From NCBI RefSeq assembly GCF_050947335.1, contig NW_027473606.1:62001-126000 (forward strand): a stretch of DNA of 64,000 nt, given 5' to 3'. Below the pieces are notes generated by a model. That model saw only the letters and a list, made by a program, of their open reading frames with translations. It searched no databases and was not told the origin of the DNA. Position 1 is the first letter of the stretch. Each line of letters begins with the position of its first letter. Source of the stretch: Megachile rotundata. Lineage: Eukaryota; Arthropoda; Insecta; Hymenoptera; Megachilidae. Both the position numbers and the translations under genes were made by a program. Positions 1-15,999 of this stretch are shown here, one piece after another.

Positions 1-2878
1 ATTACTCTTATTATTATCAATCCAACTCATATTATTAGCCATATTATGCTTAAATGATCGATAGAACTACAATTACTATACTCACCACTCTTAGTATTAT
101 CAATCTAACTCATATTATTAGCCATATTATGCTTATATGATCGATAGAACGACAATTACTATACTCATTACTCTTATTATTATCAATCTAACTCATATTA
201 TTAGCCATATTATGCTTATATTATCGATAGAACGACAACTACTATACTTATTACTGTTATTATTATCAATCTAACTCATATTATTAGCCATATTATGCTT
301 AAATGATCGATAGAGCGACAATTACTATACTTATTACTCTTATTATTATCAATCTAACTCATATTATTAACCATATTATGCTAATATGATCGATAGAACG
401 ACAATTACTATACTTATTACACCCACTATTATCAATCTAACTCATATTATTAACCATGTTATGCAGATATGATCGATAGCACGACATTTACTATATTTAT
501 TACTCTTATTATTATCAACCTAACTCATATTATTAGCCATATTATGCTTATATGATCGATAGAACGACAATTACTATACTTATTATTCTTATTTTTATCA
601 GCCCAACTCATATTATTCGCCATATTATGCTTAAATGATGGATAGAACGACAATTACTATACTTATTACTCTTATTATTATCAATCTAACTCATATTATT
701 AACCATACTATACCTATATGATCGACAGAACGACAATTACTATACTTATTACACTTACTATTATCAATCTAACTCATATTATTAGCCATATTATGCTTAT
801 ATGATCGGTAGAACGACAATTACTGTACTTATTGCTCTTATCATTATCGATCTAACTCATATAATTAACCATATTATGCAGATATGATCGATAGAACTAC
901 AATTACTATACTCATTACTCTTAGTATTATCAATCTAACTCATATTATTAAACATATTATGCTTATATGATCGATAGAATGAGAATTACTATACTCACTA
1001 CTCTTAGTATTATCACTCTAACTCATATTATTAGCCTTATTATGCTTATATGATCGATAGAACATCAATTACTGTACTTATTACTCTTATTATTATCAAT
1101 CTAACTCATATTATTAGCCATATTATGCTTATATAATCGATAGAACGAGAATTACTATACTCACTACTCTTAGTATTATCAATCTAACTCATATTATTAG
1201 CCATATTATGCTTATATGATCGACAGAACGACAATTACTATACTTATTACTCTTATTATTATCAATCTAACTCATATTATTAGCCATATTATGCTTATAT
1301 GATCGATAGCACGACATTTACTATATTTATTACTCTTATTATTATCAACCTAACTCATATTATTAGCCATGTTATGCTTATATGATCGATAGAACGACAA
1401 TTACTATACTTATTATTCTTATTTTTATCAGCCCAACTCATATTCTCCGCCATATTATGCTTAAATGATCGATAGAACGACAATTACTATACTTATTACT
1501 GTTATTACTATCAATCTAACTCATATTATTAGCCATATTATGCTTAAATGATCGATAGAACGACAATTACTATACTTATTACACTCACTGTTATCAATCT
1601 AACTCATATTATTAACCATATTATGCAGATATGATCGATAGAACGACAATTACTATACTTATTACTCTTATTATTATCAATCTAACTCATATTATTAACC
1701 ATATTATGCTTATATGATCGATAGAACGGCAATTACTCTACTTATTACTCTTATTATTATCAATCTAACTGATATTATTAACCATATTATGCAGATATGA
1801 TTCGATAGCACGACATTTGCTATACCTATTACTCTTATTATTATGAATCTAACTCATATTATTAACCATATTATGCAGATATGATCTATAGAACTACAGT
1901 TACTATACTCATTACTCTTATTATTATCAATCTAACTCATATTATTAGCCATATTATGCTTACATGATCGATAGAACGACAATTACTATACTTATTACTC
2001 TTATGATTATCAATTTAACTCATATTATTACCCATATTATGCTTATATTATCGATAGAACGACAATTACTATACTTATTACTCTTATTATTATGAATCTA
2101 ACTCATATTATTAACCATATTATGCAGATATGATCGATAGAACGACAATTACTGTACTTATTACTCTTATCATTATCGATCTAACTCTTATTATTAGCCA
2201 TATTATGCTTATAATATCGATAGAACGACAATTACTATACTTATTACTGTTATTATTATCAATCTAACTCATTCTATTAGCCATATTATGCTTATATGAT
2301 CGATAGAACGACAATTACTATGCATATTACTCTTATTATTATCAATCTAACTCATATTATTAGCCATATTATGGTTATATGATTGACAGGACGACAATTA
2401 CTATACTTATTACACTCACTGTTATCAATCTAACTTATATTATTAACCATATTATGCAAATTTGATCGATAGAACGAGAATCACTATACTTATTACTCTT
2501 ATTATTATCAACCTAACTCATATTATTAGCCATATTATGCTTATATGATCGATAGAACGACAATTACTACACTTATTACTATTATTATTATGAATCTAAC
2601 TCATATTATTAACCATATTATGCAGATATGATCGATAGAACTACAATTACTATACTCATTACTCTTATTATTATCAATCTAACTCTTATTATTAGCCATA
2701 TTATGCTTATAATATCGATAGAACGACAATTACTATACTTATTACTGTTATTATTATCAATCTAACTCATATTATGAGCCATATTATGCTTAAATGATCG
2801 ATAGAATTACAATTACTGTACTCATTACTCTTATTATTATCAATCTAACCCATATTATTAGCCATATTATGCTTATAT
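1..2878. repeat. Partial higher-order unit upstream of unit 1 (domain I)
   Basis: Two parts match later sequence at different offsets. Bases 1 to about 1490 match about 4733-6222 (offset 4732, which is 57 monomers plus 1 base). Bases about 1790 to 2878 match about 7352-8440 (offset 5562, which is 67 monomers plus 1 base). The difference of 830 bp means that ten monomers present in unit 1 are missing here. The junction between about 1490 and 1790 carries monomers that I could not assign to either neighbour. The left edge is cut by the window. Confidence 0.8.
1799..1804. repeat. 84-bp monomer, extra T (GATTCG), upstream copy
   Basis: The usual GATCGATAG reads GATTCGATAG, adding one base. The same lesion recurs at 7361 and 15994 in equivalent positions of the two larger units, so it marks descent from one event. 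Confidence 0.95.
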
Positions 2879-4732
2879 GATCGATAGAACGAGAATTACT
2901 ATACTCACTACTATTAGTATTATCAATCTAACTCATATTATTAGCCATATTATGCTTATATTGTCGATAGAACGACAATTACTATACTTATTACTGTTAT
3001 TACTATCAATCTAACTCATATTATTAGCCATATTATGCTTAAATGATCGATAGAACGACAATTACTATACTTATTACACTCACTGTTATCAATCTAACTC
3101 ATGTTATTAACCATATTATGCAGATATGATCGATAGCACGACATTTACTATACCGATTACTCTTATTATTATCAGCCTAACTCATATTATTAGCCATATT
3201 ATGCTTATATGATCGACAGAACGACAACTACTATACTTATTACACTCACTGTTATCAATCTAACTCATATTATTAGCCATATTATGCTTATATGATCGAT
3301 AGAACGACAATTACTATACTCATTACTCTTATTATTATCAATCTAACTCATATTATTAGCCATATTATGCTTATATTATCGATAGAACGACAACTACTAT
3401 ACTTATTACTGTTATTATTATCAATCTAACTCATATTATTAGCCATATTATGCTTAAATGATCGATAGAGCGACAATTACTATACTTATTACTCTTATTA
3501 TTATCAATCTAACTCATATTATTAGCCATATTATGCTTATATGATCGATAGAACGACAAATACTATACTTATTACTCTTATTATTATCAATCTAACTCAT
3601 ATTATTAACCATATTATGCTAATATGATCGATAGAACGACAATTACTATACTTATTACACCCACTATTATCAATCTAACTCATATTATTAACCATGTTAT
3701 GCAGATATGATCGATAGCACGACATTTACTATATTTATTACTCTTATTATTATCAACCTAACTCATATTATTAGCCATATTATGCTTATATGATCGATAG
3801 AACAACAATTACTATACTTATTATTCTTATTTTTATCAGCCCAACTCATATTATTCGCCATATTATGCTTAAATGATCGATAGAACGACAATTACTATAC
3901 TTATTACTCTTATTATTATCAATCTAACTCATATTATTAACCATACTATACTTATATGATCGACAGAACAACAATTACTATACTTATTACACTTACTATT
4001 ATCAATCTAACTCATATTATTAGCCATATTATGCTTATATGATCGGTAGAACGACAATTACTGTACTTATTGCTCTTATCATTATCGATCTAACTCATAT
4101 AATTAACCATATTATGCAGATATGATCGATAGAACTACAATTACTATACTCATTACTCTTAGTATTATCAATCTAACTCATATTATTAAACATATTATGC
4201 TTATATGATCGATAGAATGAGAATTACTATACTCACTACTCTTAGTATTATCACTCTAACTCATATTATTAGCCTTATTATGCTTATATGATCGATAGAA
4301 CATCAATTACTGTACTTATTACTCTTATTATTATCAATCTAACTCATATTATTAGCCATATTATGCTTATATAATCGATAGAACGAGAATTACTATACTC
4401 ACTACTCTTAGTATTATCAATCTAACTCATATTATTAGCCATATTATGCTTATATGATCGACAGAACGACAATTACTATACTTATTACTCTTATTATTAT
4501 CAATCTAACTCATATTATTAGCCATATTATGCTTATATGATCGATAGCACGACATTTACTATATTTATTACTCTTATTATTATCAACCTAACTCATATTA
4601 TTAGCCATGTTATGCTTATATGATCGATAGAACGACAATTACTATACTTATTATTCTTATTTTTATCAGCCCAACTCATATTATTCGCCATATTATGCTT
4701 AAATGATCGATAGAACGACAATTACTATACTT

Positions 4733-6222
4733 ATTACTCTTATTATTATCAATCCAACTCATATTATTAGCCATATTATGCTTAAATGATCGATAGAACT
4801 ACAATTACTATACTCACCACTCTTAGTATTATCAATCTAACTCATATTATTAGCCATATTATGCTTATATGATCGATAGAACGACAATTACTATACTCAT
4901 TACTCTTATTATTATCAATCTAACTCATATTATTAGCCATATTATGCTTATATTATCGATAGAACGACAACTACTATACTTATTACTGTTATTATTATCA
5001 ATCTAACTCATATTATTAGCCATATTATACTTAAATGATCGATAGAGCGACAATTACTATACTTATTACTCTTATTATTATCAATCTAACTCATATTATT
5101 AACCATATTATGCTAATATGATCGATAGAACGACAATTACTATACTTATTACACCCACTATTATCAATCTAACTCATATTATTAACCATGTTATGCAGAT
5201 ATGATCGATAGCACGACATTTACTATATTTATTACTCTTATTATTATCAACCTAACTCATATTATTAGCCATATTATGCTTATATGATCGATAGAACGAC
5301 AATTACTATACTTATTATTCTTATTTTTATCAGCCCAACTCATATTATTCGCCATATTATGCTTAAATGATGGATAGAACGACAATTACTATACTTATTA
5401 CTCTTATTATTATCAATCTAACTCATATTATTAACCATACTATACCTATATGATCGACAGAACGACAATTACTATACTTATTACACTTACTATTATCAAT
5501 CTAACTCATATTATTAGCCATATTATGCTTATATGATCGGTAGAACGACAATTACTGTACTTATTGCTCTTATCATTATCGATCTAACTCATATAATTAA
5601 CCATATTATGCAGATATGATCGATAGAACTACAATTACTATACTCATTACTCTTAGTATTATCAATCTAACTCATATTATTAAACATATTATGCTTATAT
5701 GATCGATAGAATGAGAATTACTATACTCACTACTCTTAGTATTATCACTCTAACTCATATTATTAGCCTTATTATGCTTATATGATCGATAGAACATCAA
5801 TTACTGTACTTATTACTCTTATTATTATCAATCTAACTCATATTATTAGCCATATTATGCTTATATAATCGATAGAACGAGAATTACTATACTCACTACT
5901 CTTAGTATTATCAATCTAACTCATATTATTAGCCATATTATGCTTATATGATCGACAGAACGACAATTACTATACTTATTACTCTTATTATTATCAATCT
6001 AACTCATATTATTAGCCATATTATGCTTATATGATCGATAGCACGACATTTACTATATTTATTACTCTTATTATTATCAACCTAACTCATATTATTAGCC
6101 ATGTTATGCTTATATGATCGATAGAACGACAATTACTATACTTATTATTCTTATTTTTATCAGCCCAACTCATATTCTCCGCCATATTATGCTTAAATGA
6201 TCGATAGAACGACAATTACTAT
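4733..6222. repeat. Block A, full copy in unit 1 (about 18 monomers)
   Basis: This block opens with the TCCAACTCAT monomer and the CACCACTCTTAG monomer and ends with the TCTCCGCC variant. It matches 1-1490 and 13366-14855. The first two monomers of the block start again at 6250, 1494 bp (18 x 83) later, but that second start breaks off near 6395 (TCATTAATCTTATTATTAGC). Relatives truncated at the right end lie at 10295-11511 and about 18762-19978. Confidence 0.8.
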
Positions 6223-7360
6223 ACTTATTACTCTTATTATTATCAATCCAACTCATATTATTAGCCATATTATGCTTAAATGATCGATAGAACTACAATT
6301 ACTATACTCACCACTCTTAGTATTATCAATCTAACTCATATTATTAGCCATATTATGCTTATATGATCGATAGAACGACAATTACTATACTCATTAATCT
6401 TATTATTAGCAATCTAACTCATATTATTAGCCATATTATGCTTATATGATCGATAGCACGACATTTACTATATTTATTACTCTTATTATTATCAACCTAA
6501 CTCATATTATTAGCCATGTTATGCTTATATGATCGATAGAACGACAATTACTATACTTATTATTCTTATTTTTATCAGCCCAACTCATATTATTCGCCAT
6601 ATTATGCTTAAATGATCGATAGAACTACAATTACTATACTCATTACTCTTAGTATTATCAATCTAACTCATATTATTAAACATATTATGCTTATATGATC
6701 GATAGAACGACAATTACTGTACTTATTACTCTTATCATTATCGATCTAACTCTTATTATTAGCCATATTATGCTTATAATATCGATAGAACGACAATTAC
6801 TATACTTATTACTGTTATTATTATCAATCTAACTCATTCTATTAGCCATATTATGCTTATATGATCGATAGAACGACAATTACTACACTTATTACTATTA
6901 TTATTATGAATCTAACTCATATTATTAACCGTATTATGCAGATATGATCGATAGAACTACAATTACTATACTCATTACTCTTATTATTATCAATCTAATT
7001 CTTATTATTAGCCATATTATGCTTATAATATCGATAGAACGACAATTACTATACTTATTAATGTTATTATTATCAATCTAACTCATATTATGAGCCATAT
7101 TATGCTTAAATGATCGATAGAACTACAATTACTGTACTCATTACTCTTATTATTATCAATCTAACCCATATTATTAGCCATATTATGCTTATATGATCGA
7201 TAGAACGAGAATTACTATACTCACTACTATTAGTATTATCAATCTAACTCATATTATTAGCCATATTATGCTTATATTGTCGATAGAACGACAATTACTA
7301 TACTTATTACTCTTATTATTATGAATCTAACTCATATTATTAACCATATTATGCAGATAT

Positions 7361-7366
7361 GATTCG
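7361..7366. repeat. 84-bp monomer, extra T (GATTCG), unit 1
   Basis: Same insertion as at 1799, 5562 bp downstream, in an equivalent variant context (GCAGATATG before it, GCACGACATTTGC after it). It explains why the copy offset is a multiple of 83 plus one. Confidence 0.95.
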
Positions 7367-9428
7367 ATAGCACGACATTTGCTATACCTATTACTCTTAT
7401 TATTATGAATCTAACTCATATTATTAACCATATTATGCAGATATGATCTATAGAACTACAGTTACTATACTCATTACTCTTATTATTATCAATCTAACTC
7501 ATATTATTAGCCATATTATGCTTACATGATCGATAGAACGACAATTACTATACTTATTACTCTTATGATTATCAATTTAACTCATATTATTACCCATATT
7601 ATGCTTATATTATCGATAGAACGACAATTACTATACTTATTACTCTTATTATTATGAATCTAACTCATATTATTAACCATATTATGCAGATATGATCGAT
7701 AGAACGACAATTACTGTACTTATTACTCTTATCATTATCGATCTAACTCTTATTATTAGCCATATTATGCTTATAATATCGATAGAACGACAATTACTAT
7801 ACTTATTACTGTTATTATTATCAATCTAACTCATTCTATTAGCCATATTATGCTTATATGATCGATAGAACGACAATTACTATGCATATTACTCTTATTA
7901 TTATCAATCTAACTCATATTATTAGCCATATTATGGTTATATGATTGACAGGACGACAATTACTATACTTATTACACTCACTGTTATCAATCTAACTTAT
8001 ATTATTAACCATATTATGCAAATTTGATCGATAGAACGAGAATCACTATACTTATTACTCTTATTATTATCAACCTAACTCATATTATTAGCCATATTAT
8101 GCTTATATGATCGATAGAACGACAATTACTACACTTATTACTATTATTATTATGAATCTAACTCATATTATTAACCATATTATGCAGATATGATCGATAG
8201 AACTACAATTACTATACTCATTACTCTTATTATTATCAATCTAACTCTTATTATTAGCCATATTATGCTTATAATATCGATAGAACGACAATTACTATAC
8301 TTATTACTGTTATTATTATCAATCTAACTCATATTATGAGCCATATTATGCTTAAATGATCGATAGAATTACAATTACTGTACTCATTACTCTTATTATT
8401 ATCAATCTAACCCATATTATTAGCCATATTATGCTTATATGATCGATAGAACGAGAATTACTATACTCACTACTATTAGTATTATCAATCTAACTCATAT
8501 TATTAGCCATATTATGCTTATATTGTCGATAGAACGACAATTACTATACTTATTACTGTTATTACTATCAATCTAACTCATATTATTAGCCATATTATGC
8601 TTAAATGATCGATAGAACGACAATTACTATACTTATTACACTCACTGTTATCAATCTAACTCATGTTATTAACCATATTATGCAGATATGATCGATAGCA
8701 CGACATTTACTATACCGATTACTCTTATTATTATCAGCCTAACTCATATTATTAGCCATATTATGCTTATATGATCGACAGAACGACAACTACTATACTT
8801 ATTACACTCACTGTTATCAATCTAACTCATATTATTAGCCATATTATGCTTATATGATCGATAGAACGACAATTACTATACTCATTACTCTTATTATTAT
8901 CAATCTAACTCATATTATTAGCCATATTATGCTTATATTATCGATAGAACGACAACTACTATACTTATTACTGTTATTATTATCAATCTAACTCATATTA
9001 TTAGCCATATTATGCTTAAATGATCGATAGAGCGACAATTACTATACTTATTACTCTTATTATTATCAATCTAACTCATATTATTAGCCATATTATGCTT
9101 ATATGATCGATAGAACGACAAATACTATACTTATTACTCTTATTATTATCAATCTAACTCATATTATTAACCATATTATGCTAATATGATCGATAGAACG
9201 ACAATTACTATACTTATTACACCCACTATTATCAATCTAACTCATATTATTAACCATGTTATGCAGATATGATCGATAGCACGACATTTACTATATTTAT
9301 TACTCTTATTATTATCAACCTAACTCATATTATTAGCCATATTATGCTTATATGATCGATAGAACAACAATTACTATACTTATTATTCTTATTTTTATCA
9401 GCCCAACTCATATTATTCGCCATATTAT

Positions 9429-9594
9429 GCTTAAATGATCGATAGAACGACAATTACTATACTTATTACTCTTATTATTATCAATCTAACTCATATTATT
9501 AACCATACTATACTTATATGATCGACAGAACAACAATTACTATACTTATTACACTTACTATTATCAATCTAACTCATATTATTAGCCATATTAT
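9429..9594. repeat. Two-monomer segment present in copy 1, deleted in copy 2
   Basis: These 166 bp (GCTTAAATGATCG monomer plus the CATACTATAC / GATCGACAGAACAAC monomer) have no counterpart in copy 2. There, GCTTATATGATCGG follows directly at 18062. The break lies in sequence shared by the flanking monomers (CCATATTATGCTT), as expected for unequal exchange two monomers out of register. Confidence 0.9.
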
Positions 9595-10294
9595 GCTTAT
9601 ATGATCGGTAGAACGACAATTACTGTACTTATTGCTCTTATCATTATCGATCTAACTCATATAATTAACCATATTATGCAGATATGATCGATAGAACTAC
9701 AATTACTATACTCATTACTCTTAGTATTATCAATCTAACTCATATTATTAAACATATTATGCTTATATGATCGATAGAATGAGAATTACTATACTCACTA
9801 CTCTTAGTATTATCACTCTAACTCATATTATTAGCCTTATTATGCTTATATGATCGATAGAACATCAATTACTGTACTTATTACTCTTATTATTATCAAT
9901 CTAACTCATATTATTAGCCATATTATGCTTATATAATCGATAGAACGAGAATTACTATACTCACTACTCTTAGTATTATCAATCTAACTCATATTATTAG
10001 CCATATTATGCTTATATGATCGACAGAACGACAATTACTATACTTATTACTCTTATTATTATCAATCTAACTCATATTATTAGCCATATTATGCTTATAT
10101 GATCGATAGCACGACATTTACTATATTTATTACTCTTATTATTATCAACCTAACTCATATTATTAGCCATGTTATGCTTATATGATCGATAGAACGACAA
10201 TTACTATACTTATTATTCTTATTTTTATCAGCCCAACTCATATTATTCGCCATATTATGCTTAAATGATCGATAGAACGACAATTACTATACTT

Positions 10295-11511
10295 ATTACT
10301 CTTATTATTATCAATCCAACTCATATTATTAGCCATATTATGCTTAAATGATCGATAGAACTACAATTACTATACTCACCACTCTTAGTATTATCAATCT
10401 AACTCATATTATTAGCCATATTATGCTTATATGATCGATAGAACGACAATTACTATACTCATTACTCTTATTATTATCAATCTAACTCATATTATTAGCC
10501 ATATTATGCTTATATTATCGATAGAACGACAACTACTATACTTATTACTGTTATTATTATCAATCTAACTCATATTATTAGCCATATTATGCTTAAATGA
10601 TCGATAGAGCGACAATTACTATACTTATTACTCTTATTATTATCAATCTAACTCATATTATTAACCATATTATGCTAATATGATCGATAGAACGACAATT
10701 ACTATACTTATTACACCCACTATTATCAATCTAACTCATATTATTAACCATGTTATGCAGATATGATCGATAGCACGACATTTACTATATTTATTACTCT
10801 TATTATTATCAACCTAACTCATATTATTAGCCATATTATGCTTATATGATCGATAGAACGACAATTACTATACTTATTATTCTTATTTTTATCAGCCCAA
10901 CTCATATTATTCGCCATATTATGCTTAAATGATGGATAGAACGACAATTACTATACTTATTACTCTTATTATTATCAATCTAACTCATATTATTAACCAT
11001 ACTATACCTATATGATCGACAGAACGACAATTACTATACTTATTACACTTACTATTATCAATCTAACTCATATTATTAGCCATATTATGCTTATATGATC
11101 GGTAGAACGACAATTACTGTACTTATTGCTCTTATCATTATCGATATAACTCATATAATTAACCATATTATGCAGATATGATCGATAGAACTACAATTAC
11201 TATACTCATTACTCTTAGTATTATCAATCTAACTCATATTATTAAACATATTATGCTTATATGATCGATAGAATGAGAATTACTATACTCACTACTCTTA
11301 GTATTATCACTCTAACTCATATTATTAGCCTTATTATGCTTATATGATCGATAGAACATCAATTACTGTACTTATTACTCTTATTATTATCAATCTAACT
11401 CATATTATTAGCCATATTATGCTTATATAATCGATAGAACGAGAATTACTATACTCACTACTCTTAGTATTATCAATCTAACTCATATTATTAGCCATAT
11501 TATGCTTATAT
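10295..11511. repeat. Block A, truncated copy at the end of unit 1
   Basis: It follows 4733-5949 at offset 5562 and stops at the unit boundary, before the TCTCCGCC monomer. It carries the substitution GATATAAC at 11146, shared with 14217 and not with its expected partner 19613. Confidence 0.8.
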
Positions 11512-13365
11512 GATCGATAGAACGAGAATTACTATACTCACTACTATTAGTATTATCAATCTAACTCATATTATTAGCCATATTATGCTTATATTGTCGA
11601 TAGAACGACAATTACTATACTTATTACTGTTATTACTATCAATCTAACTCATATTATTAGCCATATTATGCTTAAATGATCGATAGAACGACAATTACTA
11701 TACTTATTACACTCACTGTTATCAATCTAACTCATGTTATTTACCATATTATGCAGATATGATCGATAGCACGACATTTACTATACCGATTACTCTTATT
11801 ATTATCAGCCTAACTCATATTATTAGCCATATTATGCTTATATGATCGACAGAACGACAACTACTATACTTATTACACTCACTGTTATCAATCTAACTCA
11901 TATTATTAGCCATATTATGCTTATATGATCGATAGAACGACAATTACTATACTCATTACTCTTATTATTATCAATCTAACTCATATTATTAGCCATATTA
12001 TGCTTATATTATCGATAGAACGACAACTACTATACTTATTACTGTTATTATTATCAATCTAACTCATATTATTAGCCATATTATGCTTAAATGATCGATA
12101 GAGCGACAATTACTATACTTATTACTCTTATTATTATCAATCTAACTCATATTATTAGCCATATTATGCTTATATGATCGATAGAACGACAAATACTATA
12201 CTTATTACTCTTATTATTATCAATCTAACTCATATTATTAACCATATTATGCTAATATGATCGATAGAACGACAATTACTATACTTATTACACCCACTAT
12301 TATCAATCTAACTCATATTATTAACCATGTTATGCAGATATGATCGATAGCACGACATTTACTATATTTATTACTCTTATTATTATCAACCTAACTCATA
12401 TTATTAGCCATATTATGCTTATATGATCGATAGAACAACAATTACTATACTTATTATTCTTATTTTTATCAGCCCAACTCATATTATTCGCCATATTATG
12501 CTTAAATGATCGATAGAACGACAATTACTATACTTATTACTCTTATTATTATCAATCTAACTCATATTATTAACCATACTATACTTATATGATCGACAGA
12601 ACAACAATTACTATACTTATTACACTTACTATTATCAATCTAACTCATATTATTAGCCATATTATGCTTATATGATCGGTAGAACGACAATTACTGTACT
12701 TATTGCTCTTATCATTATCGATCTAACTCATATAATTAACCATATTATGCAGATATGATCGATAGAACTACAATTACTATACTCATTACTCTTAGTATTA
12801 TCAATCTAACTCATATTATTAAACATATTATGCTTATATGATCGATAGAATGAGAATTACTATACTCACTACTCTTAGTATTATCACTCTAACTCATATT
12901 ATTAGCCTTATTATGCTTATATGATCGATAGAACATCAATTACTGTACTTATTACTCTTATTATTATCAATCTAACTCATATTATTAGCCATATTATGCT
13001 TATATAATCGATAGAACGAGAATTACTATACTCACTACTCTTAGTATTATCAATCTAACTCATATTATTAGCCATATTATGCTTATATGATCGACAGAAC
13101 GACAATTACTATACTTATTACTCTTATTATTATCAATCTAACTCATATTATTAGCCATATTATGCTTATATGATCGATAGCACGACATTTACTATATTTA
13201 TTACTCTTATTATTATCAACCTAACTCATATTATTAGCCATGTTATGCTTATATGATCGATAGAACGACAATTACTATACTTATTATTCTTATTTTTATC
13301 AGCCCAACTCATATTATTCGCCATATTATGCTTAAATGATCGATAGAACGACAATTACTATACTT

Positions 13366-14855
13366 ATTACTCTTATTATTATCAATCCAACTCATATTAT
13401 TAGCCATATTATGCTTAAATGATCGATAGAACTACAATTACTATACTCACCACTCTTAGTATTATCAATCTAACTCATATTATTAGCCATATTATGCTTA
13501 TATGATCGATAGAACGACAATTACTATACTCATTACTCTTATTATTATCAATCTAACTCATATTATTAGCCATATTATGCTTATATTATCGATAGAACGA
13601 CAACTACTATACTTATTACTGTTATTATTATCAATCTAACTCATATTATTAGCCATATTATGCTTAAATGATCGATAGAGCGACAATTACTATACTTATT
13701 ACTCTTATTATTATCAATCTAACTCATATTATTAACCATATTATGCTAATATGATCGATAGAACGACAATTACTATACTTATTACACCCACTATTATCAA
13801 TCTAACTCATATTATTAACCATGTTATGCAGATATGATCGATAGCACGACATTTACTATATTTATTACTCTTATTATTATCAACCTAACTCATATTATTA
13901 GCCATATTATGCTTATATGATCGATAGAACGACAATTACTATACTTATTATTCTTATTTTTATCAGCCCAACTCATATTATTCGCCATATTATGCTTAAA
14001 TGATGGATAGAACGACAATTACTATACTTATTACTCTTATTATTATCAATCTAACTCATATTATTAACCATACTATACCTATATGATCGACAGAACGACA
14101 ATTACTATACTTATTACACTTACTATTATCAATCTAACTCATATTATTAGCCATATTATGCTTATATGATCGGTAGAACGACAATTACTGTACTTATTGC
14201 TCTTATCATTATCGATATAACTCATATAATTAACCATATTATGCAGATATGATCGATAGAACTACAATTACTATACTCATTACTCTTAGTATTATCAATC
14301 TAACTCATATTATTAAACATATTATGCTTATATGATCGATAGAATGAGAATTACTATACTCACTACTCTTAGTATTATCACTCTAACTCATATTATTAGC
14401 CTTATTATGCTTATATGATCGATAGAACATCAATTACTGTACTTATTACTCTTATTATTATCAATCTAACTCATATTATTAGCCATATTATGCTTATATA
14501 ATCGATAGAACGAGAATTACTATACTCACTACTCTTAGTATTATCAATCTAACTCATATTATTAGCCATATTATGCTTATATGATCGACAGAACGACAAT
14601 TACTATACTTATTACTCTTATTATTATCAATCTAACTCATATTATTAGCCATATTATGCTTATATGATCGATAGCACGACATTTACTATATTTATTACTC
14701 TTATTATTATCAACCTAACTCATATTATTAGCCATGTTATGCTTATATGATCGATAGAACGACAATTACTATACTTATTATTCTTATTTTTATCAGCCCA
14801 ACTCATATTCTCCGCCATATTATGCTTAAATGATCGATAGAACGACAATTACTAT
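13366..14855. repeat. Block A, full copy in unit 2
   Basis: It equals 4733-6222 shifted by 8633, including the TCTCCGCC variant near 14806. It begins 3071 bp (37 monomers) after the truncated copy at 10295. Its GATATAAC substitution at 14217 is absent from the expected partner at 5584. Confidence 0.8.
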
Positions 14856-15993
14856 ACTTATTACTCTTATTATTATCAATCCAACTCATATTATTAGCCA
14901 TATTATGCTTAAATGATCGATAGAACTACAATTACTATACTCACCACTCTTAGTATTATCAATCTAACTCATATTATTAGCCATATTATGCTTATATGAT
15001 CGATAGAACGACAATTACTATACTCATTAATCTTATTATTAGCAATCTAACTCATATTATTAGCCATATTATGCTTATATGATCGATAGCACGACATTTA
15101 CTATATTTATTACTCTTATTATTATCAACCTAACTCATATTATTAGCCATGTTATGCTTATATGATCGATAGAACGACAATTACTATACTTATTATTCTT
15201 ATTTTTATCAGCCCAACTCATATTATTCGCCATATTATGCTTAAATGATCGATAGAACTACAATTACTATACTCATTACTCTTAGTATTATCAATCTAAC
15301 TCATATTATTAAACATATTATGCTTATATGATCGATAGAACGACAATTACTGTACTTATTACTCTTATCATTATCGATCTAACTCTTATTATTAGCCATA
15401 TTATGCTTATAATATCGATAGAACGACAATTACTATACTTATTACTGTTATTATTATCAATCTAACTCATTCTATTAGCCATATTATGCTTATATGATCG
15501 ATAGAACGACAATTACTACACTTATTACTATTATTATTATGAATCTAACTCATATTATTAACCGTATTATGCAGATATGATCGATAGAACTACAATTACT
15601 ATACTCATTACTCTTATTATTATCAATCTAATTCTTATTATTAGCCATATTATGCTTATAATATCGATAGAACGACAATTACTATACTTATTAATGTTAT
15701 TATTATCAATCTAACTCATATTATGAGCCATATTATGCTTAAATGATCGATAGAACTACAATTACTGTACTCATTACTCTTATTATTATCAATCTAACCC
15801 ATATTATTAGCCATATTATGCTTATATGATCGATAGAACGAGAATTACTATACTCACTACTATTAGTATTATCAATCTAACTCATATTATTAGCCATATT
15901 ATGCTTATATTGTCGATAGAACGACAATTACTATACTTATTACTCTTATTATTATGAATCTAACTCATATTATTAACCATATTATGCAGATAT

Positions 15994-15999
15994 GATTCG
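15994..15999. repeat. 84-bp monomer, extra T (GATTCG), unit 2
   Basis: Same insertion, exactly 8633 bp after the one at 7361. It is the third and last example in the window. Confidence 0.95.

Larger units (their letters stand above)
2879..11511. repeat. 8633-bp higher-order repeat unit, copy 1 (104 monomers)
   Basis: Matching landmarks recur 8633 bp later in copy 2. Examples are the start GATCGATAGAACGAG (2879 to 11512), a CCACTCTTAG-linked monomer (4756 to 13389), TCATTAATCT (6391 to 15024), GATTCG (7361 to 15994) and the TCTCCGCC variant (about 6173 to 14806). The length is 104 x 83 plus 1; the extra base is the single 84-bp monomer at 7361. Inside it, a block near 4733-5949 recurs near 10295-11511, so the unit itself contains an older duplication. 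I saw roughly ten substitutions against copy 2 by eye, so identity is very high, but no exact value was computed. Confidence 0.9.

Noticed and set aside
34..64. Hairpin or inverted repeat structure in the monomer
   Set aside because: Only the short palindrome ATCGAT and weak AT-rich complementarity are visible. There is no stem of useful length, and no long inverted repeat occurs between monomers because all have the same orientation.
1490..1790. Insertion junction with foreign sequence in the partial unit
   Set aside because: The monomers there do not match the aligned blocks on either side, but they are normal 83-bp satellite in phase, so this is a recombination join between satellite blocks.
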